Shown: positions 1-7,742, counted from the first letter of the stretch. The stretch is DNA of 11,454 nt from JANNVZ01 sp046155615 (GCA_046155615.1 JBJXFP010000205.1:1-11454), one strand, 5' to 3'. Program-made: numbers and translations. Notes: generated by a model not told the origin, from the letters alone.

Positions 1-554
1 CCAATGCCCTGCCCACAGGTTGGAGTGAAGAAGACCGCGAGCAATGGAAACGACTTGGTGGCAGTGATGAGAACTACAAATTTGTAACACGCACTGTAGC
101 TCTCAATGCTGACAGCATGCGCACTCTGGCTGCTGACGAAAACTTAGATGCAGGCAGCCTGGTTTACACTTTCGTAGCGCGCAGCCTCACGCTGAACAAT
201 TTTGGAACATACAATTGCGATCAGCTTCTTCGCATAGCTTCACCAGTAGTAGTAAGACCCGATTTTGTAGATGAAGATGGCAATTCAATCAGCAACGGGA
301 GATTCGTTTCAGTTGTTGATTTGAATATCAACGGTGCATTCAGTTACAGCACTTCCAGCTTTACGTGCAGTTCACGCGGCAGCAATGTGGTGCTGCTCTA
401 CACAGAGGATGGCGACATCTATGGCTATAAATACGGTACTAAGGATGGCCGGGAACTTGCGCGTCATGGGCCGCAAACCCTACAGATGGAACTACTCACA
501 GGTAAAGTGGCAACTTCAGAAGACTTAGGCGACTACCTGAAACAAAACAGTTAG
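1..554 (+). CDS. Unrecognised protein, C-terminal part (5' end outside window)
   Basis: The reading frame is open from base 3 to the TAG at 552-554, so this is the last ~183 residues of a longer protein. I do not recognise the family with confidence. It reads as a soluble or exported beta-rich domain with many Ser, Thr, Asn and Asp, no transmembrane segment and no type IX sorting tail. The stretch FGTYNCDQL (near bases 201-229) resembles an 'FG.xNCDR' motif I associate with exported Bacteroidota proteins of unknown role; that is recollection, not a match I could test. Two internal Cys flank this region. The methionine at 117 is internal, because the frame continues upstream of it with protein-like sequence. 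The last four bases overlap the end of the convergent rsmI gene, and no terminator hairpin is visible between them. Confidence 0.75.
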   Translation, partial: NALPTGWSEEDREQWKRLGGSDENYKFVTRTVALNADSMRTLAADENLDAGSLVYTFVARSLTLNNFGTYNCDQLLRIASPVVVRPDFVDEDGNSISNGRFVSVVDLNINGAFSYSTSSFTCSSRGSNVVLLYTEDGDIYGYKYGTKDGRELARHGPQTLQMELLTGKVATSEDLGDYLKQNS

Positions 555-1258
555 TCTGCCAAATCAGAAGCAGCTGGTGAAGCATTGAATGTTGCCCCGG
601 CTACCACCACCACAAATTCGCCACGCGGCTCGCTGGCCCGGAAGTGCGCAAGCACCACGGCAAGCGGGCCGCGTTTGGTTTCTTCAAATTTTTTGCTCAA
701 CTCGCGGCTTACTGAACACTGCCGCTCCGGCCCGCAGTGTGTGGCCAGCAGTTCCAGTGTCTTCAGCAGCCTGTGTGGCGACTCGTAAAGCACCGTTGTC
801 ATTTCGCTTGCGGCTATTCTGCGCGCTATGGTTTCGCGGCCTTTTTTGTGTGGCAAAAAACCTTCAAATACAAACTTCTCGCAAGGCAGTCCACTCACTA
901 CCAGCGCAGGCACAAAAGCAGTAGCTCCTGGCAAACACTCCACCTCCACACCTGCTTGCAAGCAGGCACGCACAAGCATGTAGCCGGGGTCGCTTATGGC
1001 GGGTGTGCCAGCATCAGTCACAAGGCACACCATGCTGGCTTCGGCTATGCGCGCAGCAAGCCCATTTACCACTTTGTGCTCATTGTTCAGGTGGTAGCTG
1101 TGCAATGGTTTGCTGATGCTGAAATGTGCAAGCAGATGGCGCGTGGTGCGCGTGTCCTCGGCCAGTATGAAGTCACATTCGCCCAACATGCGCAGCGCGC
1201 GCTGGCTGATGTCTTCCAGGTTGCCGATGGGCGTAGGTACAAGGCAAAGGCGGGGCAT
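551..1258 (-). CDS. rsmI: 16S rRNA (cytidine-1402-2'-O)-methyltransferase RsmI
   Basis: This SAM-dependent enzyme methylates the 2'-OH of C1402 in the ribosomal P site, acting on the small subunit in the cytoplasm; RsmH modifies the same base. The 235-residue product carries the tetrapyrrole-methylase (TP_methylase) fold signatures in order: PTPIGNLEDIS (8-18), LAEDTRTTRHLL (32-43), SYHLNNEH (54-61), VTDAGTPAISDPG (80-92), LPGATAFVPAL (109-119), GFLP (133-136), YESPHRL (158-164), SRELSKKFEE (184-193) and a terminal GEF. It is shorter than the E. coli protein (about 286 residues) because it lacks the C-terminal extension; short forms are usual in this phylum. ATG at 1258 is chosen because the conserved PIGNL motif starts at residue 10. 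The stop overlaps the upstream convergent gene by four bases. The Kelch gene lies 112 bases upstream on the same strand, but the functions are unrelated. Confidence 0.95.
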   Translation of the reverse strand: MPRLCLVPTPIGNLEDISQRALRMLGECDFILAEDTRTTRHLLAHFSISKPLHSYHLNNEHKVVNGLAARIAEASMVCLVTDAGTPAISDPGYMLVRACLQAGVEVECLPGATAFVPALVVSGLPCEKFVFEGFLPHKKGRETIARRIAASEMTTVLYESPHRLLKTLELLATHCGPERQCSVSRELSKKFEETKRGPLAVVLAHFRASEPRGEFVVVVAGATFNASPAASDLAD

Positions 1259-1370
1259 GGTGGTGTTCTTTTTTTGGATCTTAGTATCGGGTGTAAATAG
1301 AAGACAGTGCGGGCCGGATCAAAAAAGCATTTGAATCAAAAGCAATGATTGATGAACCGGATGAATATGA

Positions 1371-2741
1371 TCAATGCTGCACTACAAACCTTGCAACGGC
1401 CTCACCCACATGAAGGCAATAAACTCCGGGAGCAATCAGATTGGTCTCAATGCTTTTCCCCGAAATATTGAGTTTACCTTTAGCAACCAAACGCCCGTCC
1501 AGACCTGTGATGCGGTATGCAGCACCGGGTTTTACGGGGTTCAATATGCTTACAAAAAAGTCTGCGGGGTTAGGATAGAGCAGCATCTCTTGATCGGGCA
1601 ACAATTCTTCAACGGCATTTGGCGGACAATACAAATCGGCAGTTGAAGCATCGCCATCCAGACCGCCCGTGACTAAAACACAATTGACATAAAACAAACA
1701 TGCCCCATATCTGTAGCGGGGTGTGCCATCATGTTGAACATATTCATCACTGCCAAATACGCTTAGGATATTCCATTCTGAGCCTGAATAGGTGGTTTCT
1801 ACATCTATGCCGCTGTGGTTGGTACTGCCTGGTATCAAAACAAAATACAAACCGAGATAGTCACTGTAAACTATCATTTGATGATAGCTGTGTCCACCAA
1901 CAGTGCTTGCATCGTCACTCCAATCGTTCTCAGTAACATCATACTTCTCGCAGGAAGTAAGTCCTTCAAACAGATTGAGATTGCCATTGAAATAACGCCC
2001 GCCACTCACCCAAACACTGCCATCTTCAAGTGCTACTGCCGCATGGTTATCACGTGGCTGGTTGAGAGGTGCTACCTCTGTCCACTCGTTGGTGGCCGGG
2101 TCATATATCTCGCACTGGTTCATTTGGAAACCATAGTCAGGATTGTAGCCACCTGTCACCAGCACACGGCCATCGCTCAGCACATTGCAGGTATGTGAGC
2201 CACGCGCATAGTGCATGCTGTCCGCGGCTTCGAATTCCATGGTGGTCAGGTTGAGCAAAGTGCATTGCGCAGTGTAGCCATTGCCATTGAAGCCGCCTGT
2301 AACGAGCAGGTAATCGGTGGCATTGCCATCATTGTCAATCAATGCCGTGCGGTGGTACGAAATGCCCTCCGGCAGCACAGGCCCGGGGCTGAAAGTGTGA
2401 GTGATGTGGTCGTAAATTTCTGTTTGGGCTAGATTGGTTTCTCCATCATAACCACCAATGACGATCACTGTATCGTCTGCTATCAGATCAGCGGTGTGAT
2501 CAATTCTCGGGCTTGTCATCTCACCGGTATATTCCCATTGATCCAATACAAAACTGTAATACTCAGCGGTGCTTTGCAGGTTGTTGCCATCACTGCCACC
2601 AATAGCTATGGCAACACCATCCTCAATCTTAGTTAAGGTATGGCCATAGCGGTTTTCGAACATGGGTTCTACCTCGGTTACCTGACCGCTCATCGATACA
2701 ACGCTCAACAGCGTGGTGCAAAGGGTAAAAGTGTTTTTCAT
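1371..2741 (-). CDS. Secreted Kelch-repeat beta-propeller protein with type IX secretion sorting domain
   Basis: A 456-residue exported protein of unknown ligand. Residues 1-20, beginning MKNTFTLC, form a signal peptide: Lys near the N-terminus, a hydrophobic core, then SGQ before a likely cleavage site. At least six Kelch blades follow, each with a double-Gly strand: IAIGG (45-49), VIGG (94-97), VTGG (147-150), VTGG (195-198), VSGG (245-248) and VTGG (357-360). Conserved Tyr and Trp occur 15-25 residues later, as in IYDPATNEW. A more divergent blade sits between the fifth and sixth. The C-terminal ~70 residues, starting LLYPNPADFF (387-396), match the type A Por sorting domain, which directs proteins through the type IX system to the surface or medium. 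The open frame could begin 18 codons upstream at 2795, but ATG 2741 sits exactly at the signal peptide and is preferred. Enzymatic activity cannot be inferred. Confidence 0.9.
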   Translation of the reverse strand: MKNTFTLCTTLLSVVSMSGQVTEVEPMFENRYGHTLTKIEDGVAIAIGGSDGNNLQSTAEYYSFVLDQWEYTGEMTSPRIDHTADLIADDTVIVIGGYDGETNLAQTEIYDHITHTFSPGPVLPEGISYHRTALIDNDGNATDYLLVTGGFNGNGYTAQCTLLNLTTMEFEAADSMHYARGSHTCNVLSDGRVLVTGGYNPDYGFQMNQCEIYDPATNEWTEVAPLNQPRDNHAAVALEDGSVWVSGGRYFNGNLNLFEGLTSCEKYDVTENDWSDDASTVGGHSYHQMIVYSDYLGLYFVLIPGSTNHSGIDVETTYSGSEWNILSVFGSDEYVQHDGTPRYRYGACLFYVNCVLVTGGLDGDASTADLYCPPNAVEELLPDQEMLLYPNPADFFVSILNPVKPGAAYRITGLDGRLVAKGKLNISGKSIETNLIAPGVYCLHVGEAVARFVVQH

Positions 2742-2830
2742 TGTGCAAATGAATTGGATTTTGAAGAAGATTGGTGTGCCTTGATGATTGTTCACCGGGC
2801 CTACGGCAAATAAATTTCTTAGTCCCGAGA

Positions 2831-3037
2831 ATACCCTAAGTTCCCATAGTACTCTCCGAAAGCCCGTTGGTACCCACCGAAGCTCCCATAGTACCGCATG
2901 TAATTCCCTTAGTACCCATTGAGGCCCCCTTAGTACCCAATGAAAGCCGCATTACCCTCCTCAAGGTGCCGAGAGTACCCGCTGAAAGCCTATTGATATT
3001 GACCGAAATGCCCTTGGTACTCACCGAAAGAGAAAGG
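2831..3037. repeat. Degenerate tandem array, exact 21-bp period (array 1)
   Basis: Nine consecutive 21-base units run from 2849 to 3037 without a single length change, preceded by a related 18-base unit at 2831-2848. Seven of the nine begin GTAC (2849, 2870, 2891, 2912, 2933, 2975, 3017). The typical unit starts GTACCCACCGAA and ends near CCCTTG or CCCTTA. Column 10 is G and column 11 is A in eight of nine units. Units at 2954 and 2996 are the most diverged but keep the spacing. Since 21 is a multiple of three, the array is also open as heptapeptide repeats in more than one frame (VPTEAPL-like on plus, GTKGAS-like on minus). With no good ATG on plus and no flanking domain, I treat it as non-coding. 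It lies 108 bases upstream of the Kelch gene start. Confidence 0.85.
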
Positions 3038-3141
3038 GCTGAGAGCGGATAGACTTGGATGAGCGTGAAGTGGTAGTTGCTCCGTTACACTCAGGTCTCA
3101 CCGTGCGATCAGAATTGATCCATTATTGAGCGACTCTCTGT

Positions 3142-3170
3142 GGGATGCCGAAATAAATTCGGCATGACGG
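3142..3170 (-). repeat. Dispersed palindromic repeat (perfect 8-bp stem)
   Basis: ATGCCGAA (3145-3152), five loop bases (3153-3157) and TTCGGCAT (3158-3165) form a perfect hairpin flanked by a GTCAT-type end. Read on the minus strand it has the same layout as the elements at 3279, 10676 and 10738: GTCAT, two variable bases, GAA, a five-base loop, TTC, then a short CTC-rich tail. Similar elements are common in Bacteroidota intergenic DNA (recollection). The stretch 3038-3141 between array 1 and this element holds nothing I can identify beyond a short GATCA/TGATC dyad near 3107. Confidence 0.7.
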
Positions 3171-3278
3171 ACCGCAAGAGTTAGGCAAATTACAGTGTGT
3201 CACAGTTAAGTTTCGGTTAGACATGGGTGCGCTTCGAACTACGAGTGCACTTAATCCATCAAAGCTTGCACGCTTTTC

Positions 3279-3304
3279 TCCCTGAACTTGTTTCAGGGTC
3301 TTGC
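3279..3304 (+). repeat. Dispersed palindromic repeat (perfect 7-bp stem)
   Basis: CCCTGAA (3280-3286), loop CTTGT and TTCAGGG (3292-3298) form a perfect hairpin. It sits about 10 bases beyond the stop codon of the minus-strand gene ending at 3311 and could serve as its transcription or RNA 3' end, although no T-run follows on the minus strand. It belongs to the same family as the copies near 10676-10764. Confidence 0.7.
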
Positions 3305-3310
3305 AATACC

Positions 3311-4825
3311 TCACCCCTCAGCCCCAAAGTCCCCTGTCCTTATCACCTCCACCAAAGTCTGGTAATAATTGCGCTTGAGCATCTTGCTCTTAAGCCATGC
3401 AAAAAAGGTGATGGCCTGCAGGTCTTCCCTTTCGCCCGGCAGGGCTAAGCGGGCAGCTTTTACCTGTTCCGCAAAGGCTTTGGTAGTCACTATCTGCGGG
3501 TCGTTAATTATCTTTTTAATAAAGGTGAGGAAGAACTTGGCGCGTGCGTAGGCGGGCTGTTTGAAGAACTGTGCAAAGTGCTTTTCAATGCTGGTTATTT
3601 TAGAAAGGGCTATGTCCTCATGGCCCAGTTCTATCTGCACTATCACTTCTATCATGTTCTTTTTGAAGCGCCATTCTTTGCCCATTTTTTCCTCCAGCCA
3701 GCGGTCGGTGTGGGCTATGTCGAGCAGGGTTTTGTTGGCCTTTTTGTACTCGCTGCTCTGGAAGTAATACACCGCGAGGTTCAGCTCCATGTTCAGCCTT
3801 TCGGTGCTGCTGATGCGCAGGGTTTTGTCATTCAGCGCATTGTTCAGTATCACTATGGAGGCTTCGTTATCGCCATTGAAACAGGTGATGGCCGCTTTCA
3901 GCGCTATGTATTTGCTGTAGAGTTCGGAGAGCCGGTGGTCTTTTTGCAAAATCACTTTTTCCAGTTCGGCTATCTGCTCCAATGCCGCATCGAACTTCTT
4001 GTTGCGGTAATAGACATGTGCAAGCATGTAGATAAAACCCATTTCGAACTCTGCATCGTTGCGCGTGAAGAGGCCGGCCTTTTTCAGCCTGCTATATATG
4101 CGCACCACGAAAGGCTCGAAGCGGTGATAGTCTTTGGCGCTCACCACCGCGCTGCGGGCCATGCTGGCTATTTTGTACATGAACTCGGGCGTGTTGGCGT
4201 CTTCAGTAGTCAGCTTGAAGTCGCGGAATACGGTGGCAGTCACCTCTTCCACATCCAGCATGGTGCCTTGCTTGCGCGCCTCGGCAAGCTGTTGCTTTAT
4301 CAGGCTGTAGGCAATGCTCAGTCTTTGCTGAGTCTGGTAGCGCACTGTGTTTTGCTGCCACTTGCCTATGGCCTCGTCTAAGTTGGTTTGCAGCTTGTCA
4401 GCATAGGCTATCTGCAGGTGGTAGATGGTGTCTAAAAGATCGTATTGTTTGTTTTGCGTAGCAGTGGTCTCTGCTTTTTTGATGAAGTAAGCAGCCACAT
4501 CAGCCACATTTTTTTGCAGCATAAACTGCGACATGCTGACGAAGCCCGTCACACTGCTGGCCCTGGTGGCATCAGCCTGTAGCTGGCGCAGCACCATGAA
4601 TTCGTAGAGGCCCTTCATCAGCCGCTTGCGCAGGGTGTGGTATGCATTCAGGTTGGTGGTGCCAAGGGCCTTCACCATTTCGGCAGGTTTGTGGTCGTGG
4701 CCGGTAGCCAGTATGTCGAAGAGCTTGAGGTCTTTGCGGCTTTCGCGCTGGCCGATCAGAAAAAGCCTGAACTCACCTTGCTCTTCGGCTGACAAGTATT
4801 CTATGGTGCGTTCGAGGAAGTCCAT
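3311..4825 (-). CDS. Conserved hypothetical all-helical (TPR-like) protein
   Basis: A 504-residue protein of unknown function. It is rich in Leu, Ala, Lys and Glu, with repeated amphipathic helices of about 34-40 residues resembling degenerate tetratricopeptide repeats, for example the segments containing FDAALEQIAELEKVI, ASIVILNNAL and YKKANKTLLDIAHTDRW. No signal peptide, membrane segment or catalytic motif is visible, so a cytoplasmic scaffold or protein-protein role is inferred. The open frame extends to 4909. I choose ATG 4825 because MDFLERTIEYLSAEEQGEF reads as a natural helical N-terminus, whereas the 28 residues before it are low-quality and Pro/Arg-rich. I believe similar ~500-residue proteins occur across Bacteroidota, but I cannot name the family. 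It is divergent from the acyltransferase gene at 5022, with which it may share regulation. Confidence 0.8.
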   Translation of the reverse strand: MDFLERTIEYLSAEEQGEFRLFLIGQRESRKDLKLFDILATGHDHKPAEMVKALGTTNLNAYHTLRKRLMKGLYEFMVLRQLQADATRASSVTGFVSMSQFMLQKNVADVAAYFIKKAETTATQNKQYDLLDTIYHLQIAYADKLQTNLDEAIGKWQQNTVRYQTQQRLSIAYSLIKQQLAEARKQGTMLDVEEVTATVFRDFKLTTEDANTPEFMYKIASMARSAVVSAKDYHRFEPFVVRIYSRLKKAGLFTRNDAEFEMGFIYMLAHVYYRNKKFDAALEQIAELEKVILQKDHRLSELYSKYIALKAAITCFNGDNEASIVILNNALNDKTLRISSTERLNMELNLAVYYFQSSEYKKANKTLLDIAHTDRWLEEKMGKEWRFKKNMIEVIVQIELGHEDIALSKITSIEKHFAQFFKQPAYARAKFFLTFIKKIINDPQIVTTKAFAEQVKAARLALPGEREDLQAITFFAWLKSKMLKRNYYQTLVEVIRTGDFGAEG

Positions 4826-4858
4826 GGGGGGTAAAATACGGATATTGGTTACGGGCGA

Positions 4859-4901
4859 TGGTACCAGAGCATGAATTTCTCCGCGCTCACACCTGGTACC
4901 A
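4859..4901. promoter_or_regulatory. Paired 8-bp palindromes TGGTACCA in a divergent intergenic region
   Basis: The self-complementary octamer TGGTACCA occurs at 4859-4866 and again at 4894-4901, 35 bases apart. Both copies lie in the ~196-base gap between the divergent starts at 4825 (minus) and 5022 (plus). Two identical dyads between divergent genes fit a dimeric regulator's operator, but chance cannot be excluded. I could not place a convincing Bacteroidota promoter (TTTG and TAnnTTTG boxes) next to them. Confidence 0.3.
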
Positions 4902-5021
4902 CTTCTCAATGTTGTATATCATCAACCCAAACATATTACGTGATCCAGGGTGCCTGAAAAATACGTTTCCCTCATCACCTACCTATATCCTATTCATCAA
5001 AACTCCATTCATTTGCCCCAT

Positions 5022-6917
5022 ATGAAATCATTAATGTACAAAATACTTGCATGGCTGCTGCGCGGCATAGTGCGCACTGTTGGCCGCACAGTGTATAGGT
5101 TGCGCATACGCGGGGTGGAGCACATACCGGCAAGGGGTGGTGCGCTGCTCGTGGCCAACCACGCCAGTTACATGGACTTTGTGCTGCTCGTAAGCAGCGT
5201 GCCGCGTTATGTGCGCTTTGTGATGAATGCCGATGTTTACCACAAGCGCGGTCTGCACTGGATCATGAAGGGTATGAGCTTCATTCCTATTTCGCCACGT
5301 GGCGGCTCCAATGATTTTGAAGCCTTCAACACGGCTGTGAGCGAGCAGGTGAATGCCGGATTCGTGGTGGTGATTTTTGCCGAAGGCACTGTAACACGCA
5401 CCGGCCAATTGCTGGAGTTCAAGAAGGGCGTGGAGCACCTCTCTGCCCGCATCAGTGCGCCTGTTATTCCATTGCACTTCGATAATGTGCAGGGCACGCC
5501 TTTCACCTTTCGCGGAGGCAGAAAGCGCGCTGAAAAATTCTCGTTCAAAACCATGAGGCGCGAGGTATTGGTAAATATAGGCCAGCCCATGCGCGGCAAA
5601 ATCTCCGCATTCATGCTGCGACAGAAAATGAAAGAGATGGAAGTGGAAAATTTCAACCTGCGCATCAGTTCCATGAAAACACTGGACCTGCGCTTGGCCG
5701 ATGAAATGCACGATGCAGAACACGGACGCTGGAAAGACAACAAGACTACAATCGGTTTTGAAAGTCTGCCCATGAAATTAGCTGCACTCAGCGATGTGCT
5801 CGGCCCGCTGCTGAAAGAGGCAGATCGCGCAGCGCTGATGTTGCCCAAGTCATGCACCTCATTTCTTGTGAACCTGTGGCTGCTGATGCAGCAAAAGGTG
5901 GTGGTGAACATATCGCCCGACCTGAGCAACGAGGAGAGGCTATATGTGTGCAACAAGGCGAAGGTGAAAATCCTCATCACAACGCGCGACCTGCACTATA
6001 CACGCTTCGCACCCAATGCTGATGTGGTGCTGTACATAGAAGACCTGATGGAGCAAATGGAAAAGGGCAAAAGCCCAAACGCCATATATACACACATGAG
6101 CAAAATGGGCACGCAGATGTCAGCGTGGTTCAGCAGGCCCGCCATGCACGATGATGTGGTTGCCATTTTTTTCCAGAAAAAAAACCGCGAGGAGATGCGC
6201 TGCGTTTCGCTCACCCACCGCAATTTTCTGTCGGTAATCACCTCCCTGCGGCAGGTGTATCACTTCGAAAAGGGAAGCAAGCTGTTAGCCAACATTGACC
6301 TGAGCAATGTGTATGGCTTTGTGCTGGAGTTGCTGCTGCCCATTGTGTCCGATTTGAAATTGGATATAGTGGATGCACAAGACAATACGGAAGACTACGT
6401 GAACATGCTCCAAGTGGGAGAGCCTGACCTCGTTCTGGCATCACCCGCGCAGTTGCAGGCCATTGCCGCGCTCTCGCAGGTTAAGAATATTCCTTACCTG
6501 AAAACAGTATTTACAGCGGATGTGCCGCCTGACGACCATGCCTTAGAAACACTGAGCCAGCGCGGTGTGCAGGTGATGCGCTGCGCAGGCCTTATGGAGA
6601 CTACCTCCATATATGCAGTGAACATACACAACTACCAGGGCCGCGACATAGCAGGCAAAATGATGGAACAGGAGAACTACAGCGAAGGCTCCATAGGCAA
6701 ACCCATACCGGGAGTGGCGCTGAAAGTATGCGACCCTGCCGACCACACCCGCGAACTGCTGCACGATGAGGCCGGCACACTGTGGGTGAAAGGCCCCGGC
6801 ATAGCACCGGCCAAAGCCGAAGACTACGAATGTGTGCCCAAGCTGGTAGATGGCTGGTACAACACAGGGCTGTCGGGCAGTGTGAACCACAAGGGGTTCG
6901 TTTACCAAAACGCATGA
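5022..6917 (+). CDS. PlsC-type acyltransferase fused to a degenerate, truncated AMP-binding domain (Aas-like)
   Basis: A 631-residue two-domain protein. The N-terminal ~210 residues are a PlsC/LPLAT acyltransferase, which transfers an acyl chain to a lysophospholipid or acylglycerol phosphate at the inner membrane: catalytic H-x4-D in NHASYMDF (46-53), FAEGTVTRTG (119-128, where families usually have FPEGT) and APVIPLHF (146-153), after an amphipathic N-terminal helix. The rest resembles the acyl-ACP synthetase half of Aas: SLTHRNF (396-402), AGLMETTS (522-529) in place of the usual YGxTE, GSIGKPIPGVALKV (556-569) and GWYNTG (611-616). The Gly/Ser/Lys-rich ATP loop is replaced by IFFQKKNREEMRC (382-394), the Asp expected after GWYNTG is Leu, and the protein stops 15 residues later, lacking the C-terminal lid with its catalytic Lys. 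Acyl activation is therefore doubtful, while acyl transfer looks intact. ATG 5022 is preferred over GTG 4950 because MKSLMYK leads directly into the domain. Confidence 0.85.
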   Translation: MKSLMYKILAWLLRGIVRTVGRTVYRLRIRGVEHIPARGGALLVANHASYMDFVLLVSSVPRYVRFVMNADVYHKRGLHWIMKGMSFIPISPRGGSNDFEAFNTAVSEQVNAGFVVVIFAEGTVTRTGQLLEFKKGVEHLSARISAPVIPLHFDNVQGTPFTFRGGRKRAEKFSFKTMRREVLVNIGQPMRGKISAFMLRQKMKEMEVENFNLRISSMKTLDLRLADEMHDAEHGRWKDNKTTIGFESLPMKLAALSDVLGPLLKEADRAALMLPKSCTSFLVNLWLLMQQKVVVNISPDLSNEERLYVCNKAKVKILITTRDLHYTRFAPNADVVLYIEDLMEQMEKGKSPNAIYTHMSKMGTQMSAWFSRPAMHDDVVAIFFQKKNREEMRCVSLTHRNFLSVITSLRQVYHFEKGSKLLANIDLSNVYGFVLELLLPIVSDLKLDIVDAQDNTEDYVNMLQVGEPDLVLASPAQLQAIAALSQVKNIPYLKTVFTADVPPDDHALETLSQRGVQVMRCAGLMETTSIYAVNIHNYQGRDIAGKMMEQENYSEGSIGKPIPGVALKVCDPADHTRELLHDEAGTLWVKGPGIAPAKAEDYECVPKLVDGWYNTGLSGSVNHKGFVYQNA

Positions 6918-6946
6918 GGGTGAAGCACTCATGCTTCACGCTTTTC
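6912..6946 (+). terminator. Candidate terminator with two mutually exclusive hairpins
   Basis: Just across the stop codon of the acyltransferase gene, GTGAAGC (6920-6926) pairs with GCTTCAC (6933-6939) around a six-base loop and is followed by GCTTTT, a weak intrinsic terminator. GCATGAG (6912-6918) can instead pair with CTCATGC (6928-6934). The two stems share bases and cannot form together. The T-run is short, so termination strength is uncertain. Confidence 0.5.
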
Positions 6947-7017
6947 GGGAGGGTATCTGTGAAAAATGGAAATTGCCCTGCCTGATGTGAGGCAGTTGGA
7001 GAAAAAACACACACAAC

Positions 7018-7046
7018 AAAAAAGCCCCGGCATCACACCGGAGCTT
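7018..7046 (-). terminator. Rho-independent terminator of the 7062-7742 gene
   Basis: On the minus strand, 16 bases beyond the stop codon, AAGCTCCGG (7046-7038) pairs with CCGGGGCTT (7030-7022) around a seven-base loop, with one U-G wobble, and is followed by six T. This is a textbook intrinsic terminator. On the plus strand only a weak T-rich stretch follows the stem, so it probably acts mainly on the minus-strand gene. Confidence 0.8.
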
Positions 7047-7061
7047 TCCATTCATTTTCCT

Positions 7062-7742
7062 CTATGGAGTAGGAGGCGTTGGCCCACTTCCACCGCCACT
7101 ATCCACTATCACCCTTGCCCCCACATACCCAAGATAAAAACCACTGTCCGAATTCCTGAACCGTCCCATCAGCTTATCCAACTTATCCAGCACCTCATCA
7201 GTAGCCTTAAATAGAGGTATCAACTCCTCAGTTGCCACACTCTTCTCCACTATCCGCGTCCTCGGCAAAGTCGAAGCAGAGATGAACGTATCCAGCAGCA
7301 CACCCGCAGCAGTCACATCTGCCACTATCACACCATAAGCCACCGCTGGCCCACCCAGCGCAGTCAGGTCAGCTATCACCTGCAAGCCCCTCGTCTCCAC
7401 TTCACCATCCTTCAGCTTATACTCCCATTGCGACCGGTTCACCCTGAATTTCTGAGCCAAATCATTATCATCAATATCCAGCGCATACCCTATCGCACAA
7501 TCCAGCAAAGGCATTATCGCATTCGCAAATTCAAGCCGCGCCTCACCCTTATCAGTCGTAGCACCCTTGCTGCTCGTTCCGCCCTGCACACCACCCTGCA
7601 CCACTATCGCATCACGCCCGTTCTTCACTTTACTTACAGCATTCTCTATCGGAGTCATACCCGTGTACTTCACCAAATTGGTAGTCATATAACTCAGTAC
7701 AACATCATACATGTTCAGTTTACTTTCTTGTATGTCATTCAT
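7062..7742 (-). CDS. Conserved hypothetical protein with Gly/Pro-rich C-terminal tail
   Basis: A 226-residue protein of unknown function. The body is predicted helical: an N-terminal helix (MYDVVLSYMTTNL), a loop rich in Gly, Ser and Thr (QGGVQGGTSSKGATTDKG, about 49-66), then helices through LEFANAIMPLLDCAIGYALD and LIPLFKATDEVLDKLDKL. It ends in GGGSGPTPPTP. No signal peptide or membrane span is clear. The layout matches my memory of a Bacteroidota-restricted family of about 200-residue proteins that share a QQ/GxTxxK loop followed by a long helix and often end in a Pro-rich or variable tail; its role is not known to me. It is a single-gene unit with its own terminator, divergent from the cyclase-like gene at 7833 with 90 bases between them. 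Its mRNA is unusually G-rich. ATG 7742 is the only plausible start. Confidence 0.8.
   Translation of the reverse strand: MNDIQESKLNMYDVVLSYMTTNLVKYTGMTPIENAVSKVKNGRDAIVVQGGVQGGTSSKGATTDKGEARLEFANAIMPLLDCAIGYALDIDDNDLAQKFRVNRSQWEYKLKDGEVETRGLQVIADLTALGGPAVAYGVIVADVTAAGVLLDTFISASTLPRTRIVEKSVATEELIPLFKATDEVLDKLDKLMGRFRNSDSGFYLGYVGARVIVDSGGGSGPTPPTP

Noticed and set aside
737..1300. Plus-strand frame of 187 codons opposite rsmI
   Set aside because: It is a shadow of a strongly conserved methyltransferase gene.
2836..3052. Heptapeptide-repeat small proteins on either strand of array 1 (TTG start at 2867 on plus; 2836-3024 on minus)
   Set aside because: The frames stay open because the 21-base unit is a multiple of three. 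There is no supporting start context, no signal peptide and no non-repeat domain.
3123..3314. A 63-residue minus-strand frame
   Set aside because: It is a read-through of two palindromic repeats (KTLKQVQGE and IYFGIP are typical translations of such repeats) and not a credible gene.
3578..4381. Long plus-strand frame (267 codons) opposite the helical protein gene
   Set aside because: It is antisense to a gene with better coding character, and its translation is Val/Phe/His-rich with no domain pattern.
5031..5980. Two long minus-strand frames opposite the acyltransferase fusion
   Set aside because: They are shadows of a plus-strand gene with clear catalytic motifs.
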